From contig NZ_CP136562.1 in the NCBI RefSeq assembly GCF_018215265.2, positions 3,472,001-3,536,000 on the forward strand: a stretch of 64,000 nt of DNA, written 5' to 3'. The notes under the pieces were generated by a model. The model worked only from the letters and a program-made list of their open reading frames with translations, was not told the DNA's origin and made no database searches. The DNA is from Paenarthrobacter sp. GOM3 (GTDB lineage: Bacteria > Actinomycetota > Actinomycetes > Actinomycetales > Micrococcaceae). Position numbers and translations under genes: made by a program. This document shows, one piece after another, positions 1 through 8,761 of this stretch (positions are counted from its first letter, which is position 1; every line of letters begins with the position of its first letter).

Positions 1-2
1 CC

Positions 3-722
3 ATCACCAGCAAGGCACGTTTGTACCGCTTTACCGCACTCGATGCCTTGGCCGTGGCTGCATACCTTGGATTCACCATCTACTTCACGGTCGCTGGCGG
101 CACCGTCGAACGGCTGATGCTTCAGCTGTTCCGCGACCCGGCCACCGCGTCCTACGCCGTCAACGCACTCTTTTATGCCGGCGTCGGAATATTCGCGATA
201 GCGTCCGCGTGGCGTGTAGCTGGCCGCGACCTCAGGATTCTTGGCACCCGGCCGTGGTTCACGTTGGGGATGGTCCCGCTGGCCATCGTAGTGATGCTCA
301 TCCTGACGGCGATCCTGGTATCGGCGTTGGGAACCGCCGAAACCTCGGAAAACCAGCTGGGTATCCAGGGCCTGCTGCAGCATGTGCCGGCATGGCTCAT
401 GGTTCCGCTCCTGGTGTTGCTGGGCCCGTTTGTTGAGGAATACCTATTCAGGCACCTGCTGATCGGCAAGTTGTCCGGGTACGTGAACATCTGGGTTTGT
501 TGCATTATCTCCGTGCTGGTGTTCGCATCCATCCACGTGATTGGCCGGGAAGGACTGGTGCTTTCCGCCCTCCCGCCCTACCTCGGCATGGCCGTGGTGC
601 TGGTGGCCGTATATGTGTGGACCGGAAAGAACCTGATGTTTTCCTACTTTGTCCATGCAGCCAAGAACCTCATGGCCGTGGTCCTTATCTACGCCGTCCC
701 GCCCGAGCTCCTCCCCAACTAG
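3..722 (+). CDS. CPBP-family intramembrane metalloprotease (5' end outside window)
   Basis: A polytopic membrane protein whose reading frame is open to the window edge, so the true start probably lies upstream; a TTG at 21 would give 233 residues. The CPBP (Abi) family hallmarks are visible: EEYLFR (Glu139, Glu140, Arg144 counting from the TTG), then FASIHV with the second-motif His, then YFVHAAKN as the third motif. Family members are membrane-embedded proteases related to Rce1, used for protein processing or bacteriocin self-immunity; the substrate cannot be predicted here. It ends 45 bases before menB, which seems to have its own promoter. Confidence 0.85.
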   Translation: MTSKARLYRFTALDALAVAAYLGFTIYFTVAGGTVERLMLQLFRDPATASYAVNALFYAGVGIFAIASAWRVAGRDLRILGTRPWFTLGMVPLAIVVMLILTAILVSALGTAETSENQLGIQGLLQHVPAWLMVPLLVLLGPFVEEYLFRHLLIGKLSGYVNIWVCCIISVLVFASIHVIGREGLVLSALPPYLGMAVVLVAVYVWTGKNLMFSYFVHAAKNLMAVVLIYAVPPELLPN

Positions 723-755
723 GACCACGAGTTCTGCATCGGCTAGCGCCATTAC

Positions 756-761
756 TAGACT
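756..761 (+). promoter_or_regulatory. -10 box of a leaderless menB transcript
   Basis: TAGACT ends six bases before the GTG start at 768 and no Shine-Dalgarno lies between. The same spacing recurs before the genes at 4268, 20541 and 23482. In actinobacteria this arrangement marks transcripts that begin at or next to the start codon. Confidence 0.55.
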
Positions 762-767
762 CGGACT

Positions 768-1718
768 GTGAACAACCAACTCCCTGCCAAGGTTTCCGAC
801 GTCTTCGACCCCTCCCGCTGGCGCACAGTATCCGGCTTCGATGACTTCAAGGACATGACCTACCACCGGCAGGTTGAGCGATCGGCGGACGGCACGGCCA
901 AGGACCTCCCCACGGTCCGTATCGCCTTCAACCGTCCCGAGGTCCGCAATGCGTTCCGTCCCGGCACGGTGGATGAGCTCTACCGGGCCATGGACCACGC
1001 CCGCATGACGCCTGACGTCGCCACGGTTCTCCTCACAGGCAACGGCCCTTCGGAGAAAGACGGCGGGCACTCGTTCTGTTCCGGCGGTGACCAGCGAATC
1101 CGCGGGCGGGACGGCTACCGGTATGCCGAGGGTGACACACAGGAGACCATCGATCCCGCCCGGGCAGGACGTCTCCACATCCTGGAAGTCCAGCGGCTGA
1201 TGCGGACCATGCCCAAGGTGGTCATCGCCGTCGTCAATGGTTGGGCAGCCGGTGGCGGCCACTCCCTGCACGTGGTCAGCGACCTCACCATCGCCTCCCG
1301 CGAGCACGGCAAGTTCAAGCAGACCGACGCCACAGTGGGAAGTTTCGACGCCGGATACGGTTCGGCGTTGTTGGCACGCCAGATCGGGCAGAAAGCTGCG
1401 CGCGAGATCTTCTTCCTGGCCCGCGAATATTCCGCGGACGACATGGTCCGCATGGGCGCCGTCAACGAGGCTGTTGAGCACCACCGCCTCGAGGAAGTCG
1501 CCCTGGAATACGCTGCCGACATCGCACGCCAATCCCCGCAGGCCATCCGTATGCTCAAGTTCGCCTTCAACCTGGCCGACGACGGCCTGGCCGGGCAGCA
1601 GGTCTTCGCCGGTGAAGCCACTCGGCTGGCCTACATGACGGACGAGGCCGTGGAGGGCAAGGAAGCGTTCCTCCAGAAACGCGACCCCGACTGGTCCAAC
1701 TTCCCCTACTACTTCTAG
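768..1718 (+). CDS. menB: 1,4-dihydroxy-2-naphthoyl-CoA synthase
   Basis: Crotonase-fold enzyme that cyclises o-succinylbenzoyl-CoA to 1,4-dihydroxy-2-naphthoyl-CoA in menaquinone synthesis. At 316 residues it is close to the mycobacterial enzyme. Visible signatures are the long family loop GGHSFCSGGDQRIRGRDGY, the oxyanion-hole stretch VNGWAAGGGHSLHVVSD and TVGSFDAGYGS with the catalytic Asp. The GTG start follows a -10-like TAGACT by six bases. menE begins 10 bases after the stop and menA follows, so the three probably form an operon. Confidence 0.96.
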   Translation: MNNQLPAKVSDVFDPSRWRTVSGFDDFKDMTYHRQVERSADGTAKDLPTVRIAFNRPEVRNAFRPGTVDELYRAMDHARMTPDVATVLLTGNGPSEKDGGHSFCSGGDQRIRGRDGYRYAEGDTQETIDPARAGRLHILEVQRLMRTMPKVVIAVVNGWAAGGGHSLHVVSDLTIASREHGKFKQTDATVGSFDAGYGSALLARQIGQKAAREIFFLAREYSADDMVRMGAVNEAVEHHRLEEVALEYAADIARQSPQAIRMLKFAFNLADDGLAGQQVFAGEATRLAYMTDEAVEGKEAFLQKRDPDWSNFPYYF

Positions 1719-1727
1719 GACCGGCCC

Positions 1728-2867
1728 GTGGACATTGATCCCGTACTCAAAGCACTCGCCGCTGCCCTGCACGGCGAGGGTCCCGCCGTCGAAATCGTGA
1801 CGGGGGAAAACGGTGGGCTTGCCGCAGTTCCGGTTGAGACCGGCATCGAGGACGCAGCCGTGGTGGTCCGGACTTCCGGGTCCACCGGAGCGCCCAAGGC
1901 CACGGTCCTGACCGTTGACGCCCTCGCCGCGTCCTCTGTATCCACGGCAATGGCGCTCCGCGGCGAAGGGCAGTGGCTGCTGGCCCTGCCTCTGCAGTAC
2001 GTGGCCGGTGTCCAGGTCCTGGTTCGCTCGCTGTACGCCGGTACGCGTCCGTGGGTGATGGACCAGTCGAACGGCTTCACGCCCGAGGCCTTCACCGCCG
2101 CAGCCGAGGAACTCACTGACAAAATCCGCTTCACGTCCCTGGTACCTACCCAGCTGCAACGGCTTTTGGACTCGCCGGCCCCGGAAACGCTAGCCGTGCT
2201 GCGCCGCTTCAACGCGATCCTGCTGGGCGGGGCACCCGCCTCGCCGGACCTCCTCGCAACCGCCCACGCTGAACGCCTCAACGTGGTCACCACCTACGGC
2301 TCAGCTGAGACCTGCGGCGGGTGCGTCTACGACGGCGAGCCGCTGGACGGCGTCGAGGTCCGCATTGGCGAGGGCGAACTGGAAGGCCGCATCCTCCTCG
2401 GTGGCGACACCGTGGCGGCGGGATACCTGGACGCTGCCCGTGCCTCCAAGGCAGCGTTCTTCGAAGAGGACGGCGTCCGCTGGTACGTCACCGGCGATCT
2501 TGGCGAACTGGGCGACGACGGCAAACTCACCGTGCTTGGCCGCGCCGACGACGTCATCATCACCGGGGGAATCAAAGCCTCCGCTTCGTACATCCAAAGC
2601 AAGCTGGAAGCGCTCGACGGCGTGAACGCGGCTTTCGTGGCCGGCGTTCCGTCGCGCGAGTGGGGGCAGGCCGTCGCGGCATACATTGCCGTGGCTGATC
2701 CTTCGCCCGAGGGTGTGAAGGGATTCGCCGCCCGCCGCACGGAAGCGCTGGGTGTCCTGGCGCCTAAGACGGTGTTCGCTGACAAGGAATTGCCCATGCT
2801 TCCGAACGGAAAACCAGACCGCATGGCCATGATTGAACTGCTTTCCAACCTGCATCAGGGACAATAG
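1728..2867 (+). CDS. menE: o-succinylbenzoate-CoA ligase
   Basis: ANL-superfamily adenylate-forming enzyme that activates o-succinylbenzoate with ATP and CoA, giving the MenB substrate. At 379 residues it is shorter than most acyl-CoA ligases but typical of actinobacterial MenE. Motifs in order: TSGSTGAPK (phosphate loop, about residues 49-57), TTYGSAETCGG (A5), YVTGDLGELGDDGKLTVLG (A7) and LPNGKPDR with the C-terminal catalytic Lys. The GTG start lies 10 bases after menB. Adjacency to menB and menA supports MenE over other acyl-CoA ligases. Confidence 0.93.
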   Translation: MDIDPVLKALAAALHGEGPAVEIVTGENGGLAAVPVETGIEDAAVVVRTSGSTGAPKATVLTVDALAASSVSTAMALRGEGQWLLALPLQYVAGVQVLVRSLYAGTRPWVMDQSNGFTPEAFTAAAEELTDKIRFTSLVPTQLQRLLDSPAPETLAVLRRFNAILLGGAPASPDLLATAHAERLNVVTTYGSAETCGGCVYDGEPLDGVEVRIGEGELEGRILLGGDTVAAGYLDAARASKAAFFEEDGVRWYVTGDLGELGDDGKLTVLGRADDVIITGGIKASASYIQSKLEALDGVNAAFVAGVPSREWGQAVAAYIAVADPSPEGVKGFAARRTEALGVLAPKTVFADKELPMLPNGKPDRMAMIELLSNLHQGQ

Positions 2868-2928
2868 ACACGTTCTTACCCCACACCCCTGACTAACGAT
2901 CAACCGCGAAATACACGAGGTACTACAC

Positions 2929-3807
2929 GTGGCGACAGCTGCACAATGGATTCAAGGAGCCCGGCTCCGCACACTGCCCGCGGCTATCGCGCCCGTCCTC
3001 ATCGGTTCGGCAGCGGCGTACGAGCTCCAGTCGTTCCGGCTGCCGAACGCGATCCTGGCGGCGCTCGTTGCCCTGTTGCTTCAAATTGGCGTCAACTACG
3101 CAAACGACTACTCCGATGGCATCCGCGGCACAGATGAGGACCGCGTTGGTCCGCTGAGGCTGGTTGGTTCGGGCGCGGCCAAACCTGAACAAGTGAAGTG
3201 GGCCGCATTCGGCCTCTTCGGTGCGGCGATGGTTTGTGGCCTGATCCTGGTGATCATCACGCAGTCCTGGTGGCTGATCCTGGTAGGCATCGGCTGTGTC
3301 CTGGCAGCGTGGGGCTACACGGGCGGCAAGAACCCCTACGGCTACATGGGCCTGGGCGACGTGTTCGTGTTCGTCTTCTTCGGACTGGTAGCGACCCTCG
3401 GCACCACGTACACGCAGGCCGGCCAGGTCAGCCTCGCTGCCGTGATCGGTGCGATAGGAACGGGCCTCATCGCCTGTGCGCTCCTGATGGCCAACAACGT
3501 CAGGGACATTCCCACGGATACGGTGGCGGGCAAGAGGACCCTGGCTGTACGGCTTGGGGACCGGCACGCACGCGAGAGCTACGTCCTGATGCTGGGTGTG
3601 GCCATCCTTCTGGTGGTGGTCCTCGCGCCCACCAAGCCATGGATGCTGATCGTGTTGTTGCTGATCCCCGCATGCCTCATGCCGGCGTGGCTCATGATCA
3701 ACGGCAAGAAGCGCAAGAGCCTCATTCCGGTGCTAAAGCAGACCGGCCTGATCAACCTTGGTTACAGCCTGCTTTTCTCGCTGGGCCTGATCCTCACCCG
3801 CATCTGA
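2929..3807 (+). CDS. menA: 1,4-dihydroxy-2-naphthoate polyprenyltransferase
   Basis: UbiA-family integral membrane prenyltransferase that joins a polyprenyl diphosphate to dihydroxynaphthoate, giving demethylmenaquinone. It has 292 residues and about eight hydrophobic segments. The first Asp-rich Mg-diphosphate motif is NDYSDGIRGTDEDR (about residues 59-72); the second region is NNVRDIPTDTVAGKRTLAVR. The start is GTG. A strong hairpin at 3816-3858 closes the men operon. Confidence 0.95.
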   Translation: MATAAQWIQGARLRTLPAAIAPVLIGSAAAYELQSFRLPNAILAALVALLLQIGVNYANDYSDGIRGTDEDRVGPLRLVGSGAAKPEQVKWAAFGLFGAAMVCGLILVIITQSWWLILVGIGCVLAAWGYTGGKNPYGYMGLGDVFVFVFFGLVATLGTTYTQAGQVSLAAVIGAIGTGLIACALLMANNVRDIPTDTVAGKRTLAVRLGDRHARESYVLMLGVAILLVVVLAPTKPWMLIVLLLIPACLMPAWLMINGKKRKSLIPVLKQTGLINLGYSLLFSLGLILTRI

Positions 3808-3815
3808 GTCCTTGT

Positions 3816-3860
3816 ACAGCTAACGCCCCTAAAACGCGGTTTTAGGGGCGTTAGCTGTTT
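3816..3860. terminator. bidirectional terminator between menA and the DUF4229 gene
   Basis: A perfect 20-bp inverted repeat (3816-3835 with 3839-3858) around a GCG loop, flanked by short T- and A-rich stretches. It lies between convergent genes and can serve both. Confidence 0.85.
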
Positions 3861-3868
3861 AATAACTC

Positions 3869-4180
3869 CTATTTGGAACCGGGGCGCTTGTCGTTGTTGA
3901 CGGCGATGTCCGGGTTCTGCTCAACGAGTCCGTCCTCGGCCGCTGCGTCCTCGACCTCCCCGGCGGTCCGGATGGGCTTGGCCCGCCCGGAGAAACGTTC
4001 GCGCATGGACGCCGTAGCAGCGTCGCGCTGCTTCTGGAAGAAGAGGTAGCTGATGGCGAAAGCAATCAGCCCGGCGAAGATGACCGCCAGGAACCAGCCC
4101 ACCCCCAAAAAGACGAAGAGCACGAACAACGGCGCGAACAGCGCCAGACGGATGAGGGAATACTTCAGGAAAGCCACCAT
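3869..4180 (-). CDS. DUF4229 small membrane protein
   Basis: A 103-residue protein with two adjoining hydrophobic segments (about residues 7-28 and 30-48), then a basic and acidic cytosolic tail containing FFQKQRDAATASMRERFSG. This is the layout of DUF4229, an actinobacterial family of unknown function often found near menaquinone genes. It converges on menA across the shared terminator. Confidence 0.75.
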   Translation of the reverse strand: MVAFLKYSLIRLALFAPLFVLFVFLGVGWFLAVIFAGLIAFAISYLFFQKQRDAATASMRERFSGRAKPIRTAGEVEDAAAEDGLVEQNPDIAVNNDKRPGSK

Positions 4181-4255
4181 CCAAGTTTAGCCGTCCGGAT
4201 GGTTGCACTCTGATCACGGCCAAAAGTGGGCATCCGGTGAATGCCCTGCGGCGAC

Positions 4256-4261
4256 TAGACT
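4256..4261 (+). promoter_or_regulatory. -10 box of a leaderless transcript
   Basis: TAGACT, six bases, then the ATG at 4268; no ribosome-binding site precedes the start. The hexamer and spacing match those before menB. Confidence 0.5.
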
Positions 4262-4267
4262 TGGTGC

Positions 4268-4708
4268 ATGCCCCGCGTTATAGGTGTCGTCGTAGTCCTG
4301 GTCATCTTCGTCTATGCCCTGGTGGATGTCATCCGCACGGACCGTCACCAGACCCGCGGCATCTCCAAAACCGCCTGGATCATTGTGATGATCCTCCTGC
4401 CGCTGCTGGGCGCAGTCCTCTGGTTCATCTTCGGACGCCCCTACGGCAGGCCCGCCGCGCAGCCCAGCCGGCGCCAGCCCACCGCCCCTGACGACGACCC
4501 CGAGTTCCTCCGGAACCTGGAAACCCGCCGCCGGAACCAGGCAGAAGATGAGCGCCTGAAGAAGCTCAAAGCTGAACTGGAAGCCAAGGAGCGCAAAGCC
4601 GGAGAGAATCCCTCCGACGGCAAGAACAAGGGCGCAAAACCAGGGTACAACGCCGGTGAGGCCAAGCACGGCGAGCCGGATCCGCATGATACCGACGAGC
4701 TGAAGTAG
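4268..4708 (+). CDS. PLD nuclease N-terminal (PLDc_N) domain membrane protein
   Basis: 146 residues. Two transmembrane segments (about 4-22 and 36-57) surround DVIRTDRHQTRGISKTAW, the pattern of the PLDc_N domain seen at the start of cardiolipin synthases and as a stand-alone actinobacterial protein. No HKD phospholipase domain follows; the rest is a highly charged, probably helical tail rich in Glu, Lys and Arg. The likely role is membrane-associated but unknown. It probably shares a transcript with the gene 6 bases downstream. Confidence 0.75.
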   Translation: MPRVIGVVVVLVIFVYALVDVIRTDRHQTRGISKTAWIIVMILLPLLGAVLWFIFGRPYGRPAAQPSRRQPTAPDDDPEFLRNLETRRRNQAEDERLKKLKAELEAKERKAGENPSDGKNKGAKPGYNAGEAKHGEPDPHDTDELK

Positions 4709-4714
4709 GCAAAC

Positions 4715-5317
4715 ATGGCCCAGCAAGCTGATGGTTCACGGCAGTCACCTTCCACCACACCATCAGCCAGCGGGCCGACAGCAGTACCCGCACCGCCACC
4801 CCGACCTGGGATCTCCCTGTCCAGCGCGCCGCCGATAGCCGCAGTCACCAAGCCTCCCACCTTTGCCCGGGTCTCCCGCTCGCTGTGGGTGGCGAGCTTC
4901 CTGGCCGGTCTTGGCGTTGTGGTGACAGGCTTCCTGAGCCGTGATTCGCACTTCGACCGGCTGAAGGGCGTCATCGGAACCATGGTCCCGGACGGTGACG
5001 CGACAGCGGTGGACGGTGCCACCGCCGTCGTCTTCCTTGGAAGCCTCGCCATGCTGGCGCTGGTGATGGCCATGGAAGCCGTCCTCCTGGCTGTCCTCTT
5101 CAAACGCCGCTTGTGGGCGCGATGGGCCATGGCTCCGGTGGTCCTCCTGCACGCGATCGTCACCGTCATCACCAGGGATTTCGTGGTGGCTCCAGGCTCT
5201 GAAGGCGTCTTGGCGACACTGCTGCTGGCGGCCCAGTTTGTCCTGGCAGCAGCGGGCCTGATCCTGCTTTTCCTTCCGTCCACTACATCGTGGCTGCTCA
5301 GCGAACGGCGACGGTAG
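4715..5317 (+). CDS. four-pass membrane protein of unknown function
   Basis: 200 residues: a Ser/Pro/Ala-rich N-terminal region (about 1-45), then four hydrophobic segments with a charged cytoplasmic loop FKRRLWAR. I do not recognise a family. It starts 6 bases after the PLDc_N gene and overlaps the end of the convergent GTPase gene by 20 bases. Confidence 0.65.
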   Translation: MAQQADGSRQSPSTTPSASGPTAVPAPPPRPGISLSSAPPIAAVTKPPTFARVSRSLWVASFLAGLGVVVTGFLSRDSHFDRLKGVIGTMVPDGDATAVDGATAVVFLGSLAMLALVMAMEAVLLAVLFKRRLWARWAMAPVVLLHAIVTVITRDFVVAPGSEGVLATLLLAAQFVLAAAGLILLFLPSTTSWLLSERRR

Positions 5318-6773
5318 AGGCCATCATCCCCTCGCAGCTGCGCATCACCACGCGGCATGCATCCACTGCCTGCGGCTCGGTCAAAGGGTTTTCCGCGGTC
5401 AGCCGCCAGCGGTAAAGGCTGGCCCTTGCTGTTTCGTTGATCAGGCGGTCGTCTGCGTCCCGGGCAAGGCCAAGCCGCAGCACACTGCTGCTGCCACGCC
5501 CGCCGAGCAGCCGTTCCGCTTCGGCCGACGCTTCGGGTCCCAGGCCAACCGCGCCCGTCCTTAAGGCTGCCAGGAGCTTCAACTCCCGGAACTCGTGGGC
5601 ACCTGCATAAAGCCGCTCCAACGCTGCCTCCAACGGTGCCGCACGCTCCTTCGGCGCACCGCTCACCAAGGCTTCCACACCCACGACGGCGGCACGGGCC
5701 TTCAGTGCGTCGGCTCGCGTCTGGAAGAGATGCGAGACAGTGTCGAGCAACTGGCCAAGACCGCTGCGCCGAGCCAGTTCATGGGCAAGCTCGCCAGGGT
5801 TGTTGGTCCCGCCGCGGATGAGGGCTACGCCGAGGCGGATGCCAAACAAGCCGAACCTGGTCACCAGGGAGGACTTCGTGGCCGGGTCTAGTCCTGCAGG
5901 TCCGGTACCGCGAATAAAACGGTCCGCGGACAGCATCAGCCTTTCCCGTGGATTCCTGTCCATGTGGGCAAGCAATTGCAGGGCCTCGAAATCCGATTGG
6001 CGCATGGTCCTGGAGCTTTGCGCGAGCAGGCCTGCCACAGGAACTACTCCCAATGCCAGGGGCTTCAGGTTGTGGTCCTTGCTGTATCTGTCGGCGATCA
6101 CGGCCGCGGAGATCAACGAATCAATCCTCCCGGCTCCGATTTCATCGGCCCTGGAGAGCACGGCCAAGGCATTGACCGTCCCCGACTGGCCCGCCGCAGT
6201 GTCTTTGAATGACTCAAGGAACCTGACGTCAGAGGCGTGCAGATGCCGCATGAGGTAGATGACGGCATCAGCAGCCGACGGCGAATCCTCGGGAAGCAGA
6301 AAGGCCAAGGACCGCCCGGAAACATCCTGGGACAGGGAGGCAATGCCTGGCGTATCTATCAGTGTGAGATCACGCAGGCTGGCTGCCGGCCAGTCCACCA
6401 CCAACCGTTCCACATCCTCAGGCCGGACGTCACCCAGGGTAAAGACCAGCCGGCCGTCCTCACGCGTGACCGGAAGTCCCTTCGGCTCGCCTACGAAAGG
6501 GTGGAGGGTGATCCTTGGGGTGTGGCCGAAGCGGTACCAGGTGACAATCCGGGTGCACTCCCCCGCATCGGTGGGCGCTATCTCTTCGCCGATGATCGCG
6601 TTGAGGAGGGTTGATTTGCCGGCTTTGACCATTCCGGCCACGGCAATGCGAAGCGGCCCGGCAAGCCTGCCATCCAGGTCGTCCAGCACGGCGAGGGCGG
6701 CGGCGTCGTCATGGAAGACCTCCCGGGCCTGCCGAAGCAGCTCCGTCGCTCCAGCAATACCGGACTGCATCAT
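5298..6773 (-). CDS. dynamin-like GTPase, IniC-type
   Basis: 491 residues. GTPase motifs: G1 GMVKAGKST (47-55), G3 DTPG (140-143), G4 SRAD (207-210). The rest is mainly helical, as in bacterial dynamin-like proteins, which work as paired membrane-remodelling GTPases. It is the last gene of the cluster and its ATG overlaps the stop of the upstream GTPase gene by 4 bases, so translational coupling is likely. The shorter second partner without an obvious membrane hairpin matches mycobacterial IniC; IniA and IniC are isoniazid-inducible and act in envelope stress. The role here is inferred from architecture and context. Confidence 0.82.
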   Translation of the reverse strand: MMQSGIAGATELLRQAREVFHDDAAALAVLDDLDGRLAGPLRIAVAGMVKAGKSTLLNAIIGEEIAPTDAGECTRIVTWYRFGHTPRITLHPFVGEPKGLPVTREDGRLVFTLGDVRPEDVERLVVDWPAASLRDLTLIDTPGIASLSQDVSGRSLAFLLPEDSPSAADAVIYLMRHLHASDVRFLESFKDTAAGQSGTVNALAVLSRADEIGAGRIDSLISAAVIADRYSKDHNLKPLALGVVPVAGLLAQSSRTMRQSDFEALQLLAHMDRNPRERLMLSADRFIRGTGPAGLDPATKSSLVTRFGLFGIRLGVALIRGGTNNPGELAHELARRSGLGQLLDTVSHLFQTRADALKARAAVVGVEALVSGAPKERAAPLEAALERLYAGAHEFRELKLLAALRTGAVGLGPEASAEAERLLGGRGSSSVLRLGLARDADDRLINETARASLYRWRLTAENPLTEPQAVDACRVVMRSCEGMMASTVAVR

Positions 6774-8635
6774 CCGGCGGGGACCGTGGACGGCGTTGGC
6801 TGGGGATCGGCGCTCCGGTCCTGCAACTGCTGGGCGCCCGAGCTGAGGGCGTCGACGGTCCTGAGTTGGTTCCTGATCTCCTTGATGCGCATGTCACGCT
6901 CCACGGCGTAGGTGGCAGCAGCTTTTTGAGCGGCGGCGACTGATTCAGTCAGGGAACGGTGATGCTCTTCGGCGATGTCGGTGAAATGGTCGCGGGTTGC
7001 CCGCTGGACCATCCGCAGCCTGTCCTTCAGCTGCTTGCCCACCTGGAAGACAACGTCGTCCACCTGCTTACGGACCAGCATCTTGGCTTCGGCCTGGCGC
7101 CGTTTGAGCCGTGCCTCCTGTTCTTCCCGGTAGGCCTTCCGGCCCAGCATGAGGCCCGCTCCCACGGAAAGCGGATTGATCAGTGCAAGGCCGAAGAGCC
7201 CGGTCAGCAGCCCGAACATCAGGACGCCGCCATAGGACCCACGCATCCCGATCAGGATTTTTTGGAGCGGACCCATGCGGCCATCTTCCATCTGCTGGAT
7301 GTCTGCCACCGGGTCCAGTACTCCGCCCGTGTCGGCGACCTGCAGAGCGGGCAGCGCCACCTCTTCTTCGGAGAAGTGTTCGGCCACTTGGCCAGCCAGC
7401 CATTGTGCTCTTTCGCTGGTCCACACGAACGTATCCGAAACCGCGGCGGCGGTACTTTGCTCCAACCATTTGGTGAACTGCTCCCATGCTGGTCCGGGGT
7501 CGCCCTGGTCGATGGCTGCTTCGGCTTCGCGTTGGATCCTGCGAAGCCTGTCCTTCAGGTCGTACTCCATGTCCGCGATGAGGTCCCCAATCCCATCGTT
7601 GAGGGTGATCTGCCAACGCGCCGACCGTTTCCGCAGGGCATCGGCATCCTCCTTCGCCGCTTTCAGGCCGGCGATCATTTGCGGTGTGCCTTCCGGATTC
7701 TCCAAGGCGCCGAGCTCGGACTGCAGAGCAAGCCTCAGGTGGTCGGTCACGGAGAGGACGTCGTGGGCGACGGAGCGGCGTTGCAGCCGGGCAGCCTCAC
7801 CCACAATGTTGGTGCGGAGGTGCGAGATCAGCGCAGGGAATCCCGATTCGTCGTTGAGTTCTGTGTCCTGGAGCCTCGCTGCCTGCAGCCGGAGTTCTGA
7901 GGAGACCGGGAACAACGGGATGCCTGGGCCGACAGCTTCCAAGTGGCCTTTGTCCAAGTCAGCGATTTGTCGCCAGGTGGGATAAAGGTCGGTTTTGGAG
8001 AGCACGCACAGGACGTTGGGGCTGACCCGCATTGCTTGGTGGAGGAACCGTATTTCCGGCTCCGTATATTCCTGCGAGGCATCGGAAACGAACACCATGG
8101 CGTGGGCAGAAGGCAGCGCCGTCAGGGTGGTGAGCGTATGGGACGAGCCCAGCCCGCCGACGCCCGGGGAATCAACCAAGGTGAGACCGCCTGCGAGCAA
8201 CTTGCGGGGAAGTGATACTTCGGCCGCAACGATGTTCTTGGCGTTTCCCGGGTTTCCCTTTTCGGAAACATAGTCTGCAAGCTCATCGAGCCCGATCGGT
8301 TGCCGCTCCACGGAGGCTTCTTGTCCACTGTCGCTTTCCGTGGCGCTCCCGCCGTGGCGGGGAACGAGGACAACTGCCGACGCCGGATCCCCCTGCCGTA
8401 CGACGGTTGGGACAGTTGTTGCGATGTCGTCGTCCACTGGACAGACCGGCGCGTTGACCATGGCGTTGATCAGCTGGCTTTTGCCTTGCTTGAATTCGCC
8501 AACCACAATCACGCGGACGCTGGGGTCCCGGAGCCGCTCCAGGGTATTTTCCAGGCGTCGCCTGAGGTCGTTCCGTTCCCCCACGACGGCAATGCCTTGC
8601 TCCACCAGCGTGGTCATACGTACTGTTTCCGCCAC
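6770..8635 (-). CDS. dynamin-like GTPase, IniA-type
   Basis: 621 residues, GTG start. G1 is GEFKQGKSQ (46-54), G3 is DSPGVGG (155-161) and G4 is SKTD (213-216). A paired hydrophobic segment at about 462-500 (GVLMFGLLTGLFGLALINP then SVGAGLMLG) is the expected membrane paddle, with helical stretches on either side. This is the IniA layout: a bacterial dynamin-like protein that tethers or remodels membrane. It lies between the IniB-like gene and the IniC-like partner. The 126-base gap to the IniB-like gene holds a hairpin at 8678-8712. Confidence 0.85.
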   Translation of the reverse strand: MAETVRMTTLVEQGIAVVGERNDLRRRLENTLERLRDPSVRVIVVGEFKQGKSQLINAMVNAPVCPVDDDIATTVPTVVRQGDPASAVVLVPRHGGSATESDSGQEASVERQPIGLDELADYVSEKGNPGNAKNIVAAEVSLPRKLLAGGLTLVDSPGVGGLGSSHTLTTLTALPSAHAMVFVSDASQEYTEPEIRFLHQAMRVSPNVLCVLSKTDLYPTWRQIADLDKGHLEAVGPGIPLFPVSSELRLQAARLQDTELNDESGFPALISHLRTNIVGEAARLQRRSVAHDVLSVTDHLRLALQSELGALENPEGTPQMIAGLKAAKEDADALRKRSARWQITLNDGIGDLIADMEYDLKDRLRRIQREAEAAIDQGDPGPAWEQFTKWLEQSTAAAVSDTFVWTSERAQWLAGQVAEHFSEEEVALPALQVADTGGVLDPVADIQQMEDGRMGPLQKILIGMRGSYGGVLMFGLLTGLFGLALINPLSVGAGLMLGRKAYREEQEARLKRRQAEAKMLVRKQVDDVVFQVGKQLKDRLRMVQRATRDHFTDIAEEHHRSLTESVAAAQKAAATYAVERDMRIKEIRNQLRTVDALSSGAQQLQDRSADPQPTPSTVPAG

Positions 8636-8677
8636 AAATTCGTCCTTTGCTCTGCCCCCTTGGACGGGAGGCCACGA

Positions 8678-8712
8678 AGTGCCCGGCAGGTGTGTACAAC
8701 CTGCCGGGCACT
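8678..8712 (-). repeat. intercistronic hairpin between the IniB-like and IniA-like genes
   Basis: A perfect 13-bp inverted repeat (8678-8690 with 8700-8712) with a 9-base loop. No T-run follows in the direction of transcription, so an mRNA-stability or partial-termination element is more likely than a full terminator. Confidence 0.5.
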
Positions 8713-8761
8713 GCCTGGGGACTTCGCGGTGCAGCGTTCGCTGCGCCGTTTGGTGCTCTGG

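Noticed and set aside
444..2159. A 571-codon open frame on the minus strand opposite menB and menE.
   Set aside because: It is antisense to two clear enzymes and has no family motif; long antisense frames are common in high-G+C DNA.
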